In this document: positions 35,954-43,676 of the stretch, piece by piece
Position numbering within the stretch: position 1 is the first letter of the stretch
Layout of the letters: every line of letters starts with the position of its first letter
DNA from: an uncultured Bacteroidales bacterium
GTDB taxonomy: Bacteria > Bacteroidota > Bacteroidia > Bacteroidales > UBA932
DNA length: 53,917 bases
Direction of reading: 5' to 3'
Assembly: GCA_905235445.1 (NCBI GenBank)
Contig: CAJOLJ010000027.1
Coordinates: 1 to 53,917 of the forward strand
Program-made: the position numbers and the translations under genes
Notes under the pieces: model-generated
What the model was told of the DNA's origin: nothing
What the model saw: only the letters and a program-made list of their open reading frames with translations
Database searches by the model: none

Positions 35954-37516
35954 TTACTGCTGCGGGGGTTCCTCATCGGCGTCCTTATTCTCCCTACGGA
36001 GAATCTTCTCGGGTCTCATCTGAGGGAAGAAGAGGACGTCCTGGATGGTGCTCTGGCCTGTCATGAACATGGTCAGTCGGTCAATGCCCATGCCCAGTCC
36101 CGAGGTCGGGGGCATGCCATATTCCAGGGCACGTACGAAGTCATAGTCGATGAACATGGCCTCATCGTCCCCATGGCTCTTGAGGGCGGCCTGTTCCTCG
36201 AACCTCTCAAGCTGGTCGATGGGGTCGTTCAGCTCGGAGTAGGCGTTGCACAGTTCCTTTCCGCAGACGAACAGCTCGAACCTCTCTGTGAGGGTCGGGT
36301 CGGTGCGGTGACGCTTCGTCAGCGGGGACATTTCCACAGGGTAGTCGATGACGAAAGTGGGCTGGATGAAGTTCTTCTCGCAGAACTCCCCGAAAATGGC
36401 GTCGATGAGCTTTCCGACACCCATGCTGGGCTCGTACTCCACACCAAGGGAGGTGCAGGTCTTGCGAAGTTCCTCGATCCCCATACCCTTCACGTCCACT
36501 CCCGCATACTCCTTGATGGCATCGAGGATGCCTATGCGGCGGTAGGGAGCCTTGAACTCCACTACGTGCTCACCGATGGTGACGGTGGTGGTGCCGTTAA
36601 CTGCCATGCTCACCTTCTCAAGCATCTTCTCCACGAACTCCATCATCCAGAGGTAGTCCTTGTAGGCCACATAGATTTCCATGCAGGTGAACTCCGGGTT
36701 GTGGGTCTTGTCCATGCCCTCGTTGCGGAAGTCCTTGGCGAACTCGTACACCCCGCTGAATCCTCCGACAATGAGCCTCTTGAGGTACAGCTCGTTTGCG
36801 ATCCTCAGGTACAGGGGAATGTCCAGGGCATTGTGATGGGTGATGAAAGGACGGGCGGTGGCACCTCCGGGGATGCCCTGGAGGATGGGGGTCTCGACTT
36901 CGAGGCAGCCTGCCTCGTTGAAGTACTCCCTCATAGTGGAGATTATCTTGGCCCTCTTGATGAAGGTTTCCTTGACCTGGGGGTTGACGATGAGGTCCAC
37001 GTACCTCTGGCGGTAGCGCAGCTCGGGGTCGGTGAACTCGTCATGGACGGTACCGTCCGCGTCGGTCTTCACGATGGGAAGGACCTTCAGGGACTTGCTC
37101 AGCACCGTGAACTCCTTTGCGTGGACGGACAACTCTCCGGTCTTGGTCACGAAGGCATAGCCCTTGACACCGATGATGTCCCCTATGTCCAGGAGCTTCT
37201 TGAAGACGGTGTTGTACATGGTCTTGTCCTCACCGGGACAGACCTCGTCCCTCTTGACATAGACCTGGATCCTGCCTTCGGAGTCCTGTATCTTTATGAA
37301 GGAAGCGGCACCCATGACCATTTTGGACATGATCCTGCCCGCTATGCAGATATCCTTGAAGTTGTCCTTCTCGGGAGAGTAGCCTTCCAGGATCTCCCTT
37401 GTTGTCGTGTTAACGGGGTACAGAGGTGCGGGATATGGTTCAATCCCGAGTTCACGAAGCCTCTGCATGGACTCTCTGCGCAGTACTTCCTGCTCGCTTA
37501 ATTGCTGATTTGCCAT
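35954..37516 (-). CDS. lysS: Lysyl-tRNA synthetase, class II
   Basis: The 520-residue class II synthetase starts at [17 protein letters not shown] (37516); an upstream Met in frame is not conserved. An OB-fold anticodon-binding domain (about 55-170) is followed by the catalytic core. Motif 2 is around [17 protein letters not shown], the lysine-site segment is [18 protein letters not shown], and motif 3 is [12 protein letters not shown]. It charges tRNA-Lys. The C-terminus ([12 protein letters not shown]) is short; many Bacteroidota LysS proteins carry an added C-terminal stretch, absent here. It diverges from recJ. Confidence 0.96.
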   Translation of the reverse strand: MANQQLSEQEVLRRESMQRLRELGIEPYPAPLYPVNTTTREILEGYSPEKDNFKDICIAGRIMSKMVMGAASFIKIQDSEGRIQVYVKRDEVCPGEDKTMYNTVFKKLLDIGDIIGVKGYAFVTKTGELSVHAKEFTVLSKSLKVLPIVKTDADGTVHDEFTDPELRYRQRYVDLIVNPQVKETFIKRAKIISTMREYFNEAGCLEVETPILQGIPGGATARPFITHHNALDIPLYLRIANELYLKRLIVGGFSGVYEFAKDFRNEGMDKTHNPEFTCMEIYVAYKDYLWMMEFVEKMLEKVSMAVNGTTTVTIGEHVVEFKAPYRRIGILDAIKEYAGVDVKGMGIEELRKTCTSLGVEYEPSMGVGKLIDAIFGEFCEKNFIQPTFVIDYPVEMSPLTKRHRTDPTLTERFELFVCGKELCNAYSELNDPIDQLERFEEQAALKSHGDDEAMFIDYDFVRALEYGMPPTSGLGMGIDRLTMFMTGQSTIQDVLFFPQMRPEKILRRENKDADEEPPQQ

Positions 37517-37629
37517 ATTGTAGTCTTTATGTGCCCTCACCTGGGGAGGGCGATTCATTCAGTTGTCGGCATCTCGCTGACAAAATATACATGAAATCCG
37601 TGGACTGTAGCAGTCCAAGCCAAACTATG

Positions 37630-37637
37630 CAAAAATA
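37630..37637 (-). promoter_or_regulatory. -7 element of the lysS promoter
   Basis: The minus strand reads TATTTTTG, a TAnnTTTG box, about 115 bases before the lysS ATG. No good -33 box at the ideal spacing. Confidence 0.5.
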
Positions 37638-37670
37638 GGCAATTTGTTCGGTTTTTAGAAATATCTTGGG

Positions 37671-37678
37671 TATCTTTG
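37671..37678 (+). promoter_or_regulatory. -7 element of the recJ promoter
   Basis: TATCTTTG matches the consensus perfectly. A TTTG lies 24 bases upstream (37643-37646), slightly far. Because transcription would begin near 37685, the TTG at 37676 in the recJ frame cannot be its start, which supports the later ATG. Confidence 0.6.
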
Positions 37679-37735
37679 TCTGATTGGAAAGCACTGAACA
37701 AGGCATTTGCGATAAAAATGTTTTCAAGGGAAAAG

Positions 37736-39463
37736 ATGTGGATTGAGAAACCTTCCTCCAATCCGGAATTGGAGGGGAGGCTCTCGGCCGAGCTCGGGAT
37801 AGACCCCGTGCTCGCGAAACTTCTTGTCCAGAGAGGAATACATTCTTTCCAGGAAGCCTGGGCATTTTTCCGCCCTTCCCTTGACAACCTCCATGACCCC
37901 TTCCTCATGAAGGACATGGACAAGGCCGTGGAAACCCTCCACAGGATGATCATCACGGGGAGCAAGATCCTGGTCTACGGGGACTACGACGTAGACGGCA
38001 CCACGGCCGTGGCCCTTGTCTATTCTTTTATCCGCACCCTTACCCCCAATGTGGACTTCTACATCCCGGACCGCTATGATGAAGGCTCCGGCGTATCCAC
38101 CAAGGGCATAGACTGGGCCGCCGAGAATGGGTTCTCCCTCATGATAACCCTTGACTGCGGCATAAAGGCCTCCGACAAGGTCTCCTATGCCAAGTCCAAG
38201 GGCATAGCGACAATTATCTGTGACCATCATCTCCCCGATGTGACCCTTCCCGATGCAGCCGCCGTACTGGACCCGAAGAGGTCCGACTGCTTCTATCCTT
38301 TCGATGACCTGTCGGGTTGCGGAGTGGGGTTCAAGATGGTGCAGGCCTATTCCCTCAAATACGGCATACCGTTCGAGGACCTGCTGCCGCTGCTGGACCT
38401 GCTGGTGGTGAGCATCGCAAGCGACCTTGTGAGCGTCACGGGGGAGAACAGGATACTGTCTGCGTTCGGACTGAAGAGACTCAACGAGAATCCCCGTCAG
38501 GGACTTCTCTCCATAATAGACATAGCCAAGCTGGAGCCAGGCCATATCACCATTGACGACATTGTCTTCAAGATAGGGCCCCGCATCAATGCGGCGGGAC
38601 GAATCGAGACGGGTCGCTTGGCAGTGGAACTTCTCACCGCCTCCCAGGAATCCAGGGCTTCGGAGATCGCTTCCAAGATAAACGAGTACAACACCGAGCG
38701 CAAGGCCATAGACAGGGAGATGACAAAGGAGGCTTTGGAGAAAGTGGCTTCCAGGGACCTTCTCTCCCACGGCAATGCAATCATCGTATATGACCCGCAG
38801 TGGAACAAGGGTGTGGTCGGGATAGTGGCGTCCAGGCTCGTTGAGGCCTACTACAAGCCGACCTTCGTCCTCACCAAGTCAAACGGGTTCGTGACAGGTT
38901 CCGCCAGGAGTGTGAGGGGTTTCGACCTGTATGATGCAATCGAGAGCTGCTCTGACCTTCTGGAGAACTTCGGCGGACATCTCTATGCGGCGGGACTTAC
39001 ACTGAGGGAGGAGAATCTCCCGCAGTTCTCCGCAAGGATCGATGCGTATGTCCAGTCCCATATGACCCCGGACATGACGACCCCGGTTATCGAGATTGAC
39101 TCAAAGCTTGATTTCAGCCAGATTACTCCCAAGTTCTGCAGAATCCTCAAGCAGTTCCAGCCCTTCGGCCCGGGGAACAATACCCCGGTATTCCTCACGG
39201 AGAACGTCTACGACTACGGTTCCTGCCGCAAGGTGGGACCGGCCGGGCAGCACCTGAAGCTTGAACTCATACAGGAACCCGAACCCGACCACCTGCTGAG
39301 GCAGATTTCGGCGATAGGGTTCAACATGTCGGATTTCTTCGACCACGTGAAGGCGGGAAACCCTGTGGATGTCTGCTACAGCGTGGTGGAGAACTTCTAT
39401 CGGGGGAATTCCACGATACAGCTTCGTCTCAAAGACATGAGGGAGCACGATGACCTCATTTAG
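37736..39463 (+). CDS. recJ: Single-stranded-DNA-specific exonuclease RecJ
   Basis: The 575-residue 5'-to-3' exonuclease of the DHH family works in recombinational and mismatch repair. Start is set at MWIEKPSSNP, which matches the family N-terminus; another ATG at 37718 is possible. Motifs seen: VYGDYDVDGTTA (82-91, metal ligands D83, D85 and D87), LDCGIKASD, the DHH motif CDHHLPD, GPRINAAGRIETG and the DHHA1 signature GGHLYAAGLTL. The C-terminal OB-like domain (QPFGPGNNTPVF) is complete. It converges on the receptor gene, sharing a bidirectional terminator. Confidence 0.95.
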   Translation: MWIEKPSSNPELEGRLSAELGIDPVLAKLLVQRGIHSFQEAWAFFRPSLDNLHDPFLMKDMDKAVETLHRMIITGSKILVYGDYDVDGTTAVALVYSFIRTLTPNVDFYIPDRYDEGSGVSTKGIDWAAENGFSLMITLDCGIKASDKVSYAKSKGIATIICDHHLPDVTLPDAAAVLDPKRSDCFYPFDDLSGCGVGFKMVQAYSLKYGIPFEDLLPLLDLLVVSIASDLVSVTGENRILSAFGLKRLNENPRQGLLSIIDIAKLEPGHITIDDIVFKIGPRINAAGRIETGRLAVELLTASQESRASEIASKINEYNTERKAIDREMTKEALEKVASRDLLSHGNAIIVYDPQWNKGVVGIVASRLVEAYYKPTFVLTKSNGFVTGSARSVRGFDLYDAIESCSDLLENFGGHLYAAGLTLREENLPQFSARIDAYVQSHMTPDMTTPVIEIDSKLDFSQITPKFCRILKQFQPFGPGNNTPVFLTENVYDYGSCRKVGPAGQHLKLELIQEPEPDHLLRQISAIGFNMSDFFDHVKAGNPVDVCYSVVENFYRGNSTIQLRLKDMREHDDLI

Positions 39464-39495
39464 GTCCGTGCCGATGTGGGGTGACAAGAAAGTTG

Positions 39496-39528
39496 GAGGG
39501 GACTGTCCTGAACTCGGACAGTCCCCTC
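39496..39528. terminator. Bidirectional terminator between recJ and the receptor gene
   Basis: GAGGGGACTGTCC and GGACAGTCCCCTC form a perfect 13-bp stem around TGAACTC. TTTCTC follows on the plus strand and CTTTCTT on the minus strand, so it can serve both converging genes. Confidence 0.88.
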
Positions 39529-39556
39529 TTTCTCACAGTTCAGATGCTCCCTCCCC

Positions 39557-41830
39557 TCAGAACCGCAGGGTGTAATTCACCGAAGGCATGAAGGGGAAGA
39601 TGCAAACGGTGCTGAGGCGGGCCTTGCCGCTCTCGTCCACTTCGCACATCACGGTATAGGGATTGTGATGATTGTATACGTTGTAGATGGACATGTTTAC
39701 GGTATGACGTAGACGCCCGGTCCCGAAGTGGTAGTTGGCTGATACGTCCAGCCTGTGATAGTCATTGAAACGGTAGTTGTTGCGTTCCATGTAGACTTGA
39801 ACGGGAATGGCAACCCTGGCAAACTTTTCATGAAGGTACTGTTTGTCATCCGGCAGCCACGCAGGATCCTGCACGAAGGAAATATTCCCCAGTCCTATGT
39901 AATGCGCCAGCGTGAAGCGATCACCGGTATTCCAGGTGAAGTGGGCGGAGAAGTCCCAATGGGAGTTCAATTTGTACTGGAACAGGGCCGACAGGTCATT
40001 GCGCCTGTCATGGGCGGCATAGAATTCCTTCCCGTCATTGATTTCTTCGAAACGCCTCAGGGACTTGCTCCATGTGTAGCCCAAGGTCATGGAGAACGGT
40101 CCGATCGACTTCTGTGCAGACACCTCCACACCATAAGCCCTTCCGCTGCCGGAGGTTACGTTGTCCTCCCAGAGCGAGGCATCGTCAATGACGGACGACT
40201 CCTTATACTCGAGAAGGTTTCTCATACTCTTGTAGTACCCTCCCAGAATCACTCGAAGCGGCTCTTCCCCGGGCAGTAGCGTCAGGTTGGCCTCTGCGAA
40301 GAGCTGGTCTCCAATCTCGGGACTGAACTTCCCGGACACGGGGACGATAAGGTCGGATGGCGTCATGACATTTGCGGACTGCAGCATGTGGATGGCCTGG
40401 GAGGACCTGCTGTAACCCACGGAATACTTCATGGCGGGGGTAGGGAGGTAGCTCAGCGTGACGCGGGGTTCCGGAACGAAGAAGGTCCTGCCACCGGCCC
40501 CGTAGAGTTGCAACCTTGCCCCAAGGTCCAAATTGAAATATTTGCCCAATGTCATGAGGTCCCGTGCCGAAGCGGAGGCGCTGACAAATGGCATGGAGAA
40601 GTCGGATAGGAAGGGGCTGTCCAGGGTCCGCTCCCCTGCATCGGGGAAGAATTCCCTCAGGCTTCCGGTGACATAGTTGTCCTCCTTGATGAGGATTGAG
40701 TGGCGAGAGAGAGATGCACCTAAAGTCAGTGAGTGGATGCCCTTGGACATTGTGAAGACGGACCCCAGAGAAAGAGTTCCGAGTGTGTTGCTCAGTGAGG
40801 ATGTGGTTTTCTGCTGCTTCTCGGAAATGGTGGTCAGGGTAGTGCTCGACTCCGGCAGATATCCCTCCTTGACGCTATTCTCCTCATAGGTGCCGTCCTG
40901 CAAGTGACCGTAGAATGAATAGTAGGCATATGTCTGGACCGTGGAACCACTCGGGGAAGTGTGGGTCCATCTGGCACCGAGTACGGAATTGCCCCACGAA
41001 AGGCTCTGCCTGAGACGGAAGTCATAATCTGTCCACATCTCTGAAAATCCGCTGTAAGGTATATACGAACGACCCTTCTCGCGGCTCGAACCGAGGTCCG
41101 AATTGTCTCTCCCGTGATAGAGAGTCACCCTGATGTAGTCGGATTGGGAGAGTCGGTAGGTCAGTTTGCCGCTAAGGTCATAGAATCCCAGGCCGGAAAA
41201 TTGTCCGAGATACTTGTTCTCCTGGGCAACACGTCTCAACAGCGGAACATACACTTCCTTGAAGTATGATTTCCTGGCGGCCAGTACGAAGGACAGCTTG
41301 TCCTTCAGAATAGGACCTTCCGCATACGCACTTGCCGCCAACATTCCCACGGACAGTCCCCCATGATAGGAGAGCATGTCCCCGTCCTTGGTCACGACAT
41401 CCATGATGCCGGACAACCTCTCCCCGTACTCCGGGGGAAGGCCGCCCTTATAGATGCCGCAGTACTGTATTATGTCGGGATGGAAGGACGAGACGAAGCC
41501 ACGCAGGTGGAAAGGCTTGTATACCTGTGCGAAATCGATGAGGTAGGAAGTCTGGTCGAAGTCTCCTCCGCGAAGGACTATGCCGACGTCACCCTCCCGG
41601 CTGGAAGAGATTCCAGGAACGAGTTGGGCAGCACGAAGGATGTCCCTTTCCCCGGCCATGGCGGGAACGGTCCCGAGGAAATTCTGGTCTACCCTGACGA
41701 GCCCCGGGACACTTTCCACGGTTGTGGATATGACGGATTCATTCAGCACTCCTCCATGCCTGGCCGTCGTATCGGTCTGGGGAAGCATCAACACTGAAAT
41801 GACGAGGGGAAGAAATTGTAAAGACATCAT
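39557..41830 (-). CDS. TonB-dependent receptor-like outer-membrane protein (DUF4249 partner)
   Basis: The 757-residue protein has a short signal sequence (MMSLQFLPLVISVLML), a plug domain (about 50-160; GERDILRAAQLVPGISSSRE, GIVLRGGDFDQTSYLIDFA, GGLPPEYGERLSGIMDVVTK) and a long C-terminal beta-barrel with alternating strands ending in the aromatic MPSVNYTLRF. It lacks the N-terminal carboxypeptidase-regulatory-like domain common to SusC proteins. It overlaps the upstream DUF4249 gene by 4 bases, so the two are translationally coupled. The pair probably imports an unknown ligand using TonB-ExbBD energy, for which genes lie at 49.2-51.2 kb. No substrate-utilisation genes are adjacent. Confidence 0.87.
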   Translation of the reverse strand: MMSLQFLPLVISVLMLPQTDTTARHGGVLNESVISTTVESVPGLVRVDQNFLGTVPAMAGERDILRAAQLVPGISSSREGDVGIVLRGGDFDQTSYLIDFAQVYKPFHLRGFVSSFHPDIIQYCGIYKGGLPPEYGERLSGIMDVVTKDGDMLSYHGGLSVGMLAASAYAEGPILKDKLSFVLAARKSYFKEVYVPLLRRVAQENKYLGQFSGLGFYDLSGKLTYRLSQSDYIRVTLYHGRDNSDLGSSREKGRSYIPYSGFSEMWTDYDFRLRQSLSWGNSVLGARWTHTSPSGSTVQTYAYYSFYGHLQDGTYEENSVKEGYLPESSTTLTTISEKQQKTTSSLSNTLGTLSLGSVFTMSKGIHSLTLGASLSRHSILIKEDNYVTGSLREFFPDAGERTLDSPFLSDFSMPFVSASASARDLMTLGKYFNLDLGARLQLYGAGGRTFFVPEPRVTLSYLPTPAMKYSVGYSRSSQAIHMLQSANVMTPSDLIVPVSGKFSPEIGDQLFAEANLTLLPGEEPLRVILGGYYKSMRNLLEYKESSVIDDASLWEDNVTSGSGRAYGVEVSAQKSIGPFSMTLGYTWSKSLRRFEEINDGKEFYAAHDRRNDLSALFQYKLNSHWDFSAHFTWNTGDRFTLAHYIGLGNISFVQDPAWLPDDKQYLHEKFARVAIPVQVYMERNNYRFNDYHRLDVSANYHFGTGRLRHTVNMSIYNVYNHHNPYTVMCEVDESGKARLSTVCIFPFMPSVNYTLRF

Positions 41831-42834
41831 AGCAAATTGTAGGAAACAATGTTGTCGTTCATTACAGTGAAGAAGCCATATCCGTTGGCAATGTTGGTCG
41901 GCAGGCTGCTGGGTTCCTCGAAAATGCTCACGTCATCGGAAAGATAGTACTGCATTTTCTTTATGTAGTTGTAATGCTCCTGCGGGATGCTCATGAGGTG
42001 GATAATGATGGGCAACGATTCCGAAGAGGCATATGGTCCATAGAAAGAGGTCGGGTCAATCGCAGGGAATGCAATTTGGAAAGTGACGTCCTTGCCGCTG
42101 AACAGCCTATCTGAGAAAACGTTGCTGAACCCAGGTGTGAAGCCACCGATGGAAGCCTTTATGTATGAATCGTGGAATAGCGCGTCTGCGCAGTTGAAAT
42201 GGGCGAACCCCAAGGAATTGAACGCCATGTTGAATCCATACTGCCAGTAGGTAGACCCACCGACCTTGGTCACTCCATTGATGGCTATCGAATACAGGTA
42301 TTCCACCGCCAGCATGTAATAATTATTCTCGGATGGGTCATCCTTGATTTGGATATCGGCCCGATAGTCGGTGATGACATTGGGCTTTTGGCTGTCATAA
42401 ATGGGCGTTATCTCGCAGGACCAATCCGCTTTCCCGGGGAATCTGGCCTGGGCTGACACGGGGGAGAAATTGCCGTTCAGGTCTGTAAGTCTTATCTGTA
42501 CGTCGGGGTTCTGCCCGCCCACATCGGCGATATTCGCCGATATTATCCTTCCTTCAGGTGTCTGTCCGTAATAAATGTCATCCTGGGCAATCTTTTCCCC
42601 GTCAACTTCAACTTCGAGCTGCAGATTGTCAAGAGGATACTGGGGGAAATCCTTGAAGTGGGACGAGAACTGTCCGGGGTAGACATCCAACCGTATCTTA
42701 CCGTCATGGAGCAGTGCTGTGGCGGCTACATTCAATACGGCCTCCGTATTGTCACCGCTAAGGTCCAGATCATAGGGTTTGACGCATGAGGCGAAAATAG
42801 AAATAAACGATACTAAGATCAAAACTTTCCCCAT
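41827..42834 (-). CDS. DUF4249-like lipoprotein
   Basis: A 335-residue predicted lipoprotein with a short signal and lipobox IFASC (Cys16), followed by VKPYDLDLSGDNTEAVLNVAA. The opening and the later segments (DDIYYGQTPEGRIISANIAD, SSLPTNIANGYGFFTV) match the general form of DUF4249 proteins, Bacteroidota surface or periplasmic lipoproteins encoded beside a TonB-dependent receptor. It is the promoter-proximal member here, overlapping the receptor start by 4 bases. By analogy with SusD it may cap or feed the receptor, but that is inference. Its A/T content is higher than that of most neighbours. Confidence 0.75.
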   Translation of the reverse strand: MGKVLILVSFISIFASCVKPYDLDLSGDNTEAVLNVAATALLHDGKIRLDVYPGQFSSHFKDFPQYPLDNLQLEVEVDGEKIAQDDIYYGQTPEGRIISANIADVGGQNPDVQIRLTDLNGNFSPVSAQARFPGKADWSCEITPIYDSQKPNVITDYRADIQIKDDPSENNYYMLAVEYLYSIAINGVTKVGGSTYWQYGFNMAFNSLGFAHFNCADALFHDSYIKASIGGFTPGFSNVFSDRLFSGKDVTFQIAFPAIDPTSFYGPYASSESLPIIIHLMSIPQEHYNYIKKMQYYLSDDVSIFEEPSSLPTNIANGYGFFTVMNDNIVSYNLL

Positions 42835-43100
42835 TCTACGAACTTGGGGGGGGCGTTTTTTTTGAGTGCGTCAACATTTTGCGAATAGTTTGTATGGCAG
42901 TAATCCAATTGTTGTGCTGGCAGTATAAGACATTCAATAATAGCCATACCTAGGTAATGCACGCCCAAGCCAATCCTTGCATCTAAAGTGTAAAAAAGTG
43001 ACAATAATTTCCTGATGCCAATTACAGGATGGAACTTAAAATACGAAAAACCCCATGTCTGACAAGATCTTGGCGGGTTTCCCGGGCGAGAGAAAGTTTT
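42835..43100. other. AT-rich gap upstream of the DUF4249 gene
   Basis: A G-run and T-run (42844-42862) lie just before the DUF4249 start, on its template side. No confident promoter box or gene is seen. A short GC hairpin (43074-43084) beside aroK is too weak to call a terminator. Confidence 0.35.
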
Positions 43101-43667
43101 TCAATAGATTCTATTCGGAAGGATGCCCCCTTCACCAGCCTCTGTGATGATGTCCATTACTTTAAGGGCGATATCATCAAATGAAAGACCGTCCGTGTCG
43201 ATGATGTGAACCCCTTCACCCTCATAGAGGGCCATTCTTCTTTCAAGAAGAGACGAAATCCTGTCTCTGAGCGTCCCTTCCCCTTCCAGCATCGGTCTTC
43301 CGCTTTCCCTTCCCTGAAGGTTGGAGAGGAGGGTATCCAGGCTTGCCCTGAAGTAAATCCTGAGGGTGCACTCATTGATTAAGGCCCTGCTCGGGGCATA
43401 TGTGAGGGTGCCTCCCCCCAGGGAAAGGATGATGGGGGATGGGTGGGCATCATCCTCAAGGAAGTCCCTAAGACAGTTATACTCAATTTCCCGGAACCCT
43501 CCCTCCCCTAGGGAAGAGAAGATTTCGGGAATGGCGCTGCCTGTGCTTGTCTCGATGAGGGTGTCAAGGTCCACGAGGGGAAGGGCGTACTTATCCCTGA
43601 GGATGGCTCCCACCGTGGACTTCCCGCATCCCATGAATCCCGACAGGGAGATAACTGTCGCCTTCAT
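43101..43667 (-). CDS. aroK: Shikimate kinase
   Basis: The 188-residue P-loop kinase phosphorylates shikimate at the 3-hydroxyl. Seen: Walker A GFMGCGKSTVG (about 9-19), the shikimate-binding LVDLDTLIE, the Arg in SLGEGGFREIEYNCLRDFL, SLGGGTLTY, and the lid region GRESGRPMLEG. It completes a pathway step next to that of the aroE product (34143-35093). It starts 9 bases after the parC stop and is the last gene of the rluB-era-parC-aroK run. Confidence 0.93.
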   Translation of the reverse strand: MKATVISLSGFMGCGKSTVGAILRDKYALPLVDLDTLIETSTGSAIPEIFSSLGEGGFREIEYNCLRDFLEDDAHPSPIILSLGGGTLTYAPSRALINECTLRIYFRASLDTLLSNLQGRESGRPMLEGEGTLRDRISSLLERRMALYEGEGVHIIDTDGLSFDDIALKVMDIITEAGEGGILPNRIY

Positions 43668-43676
43668 GGCCGGTCT

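Noticed and set aside
35693..37501. A 602-codon plus-strand frame opposite lysS
   Set aside because: Shadow of a GC-rich gene; lysS has all class II motifs on the other strand.
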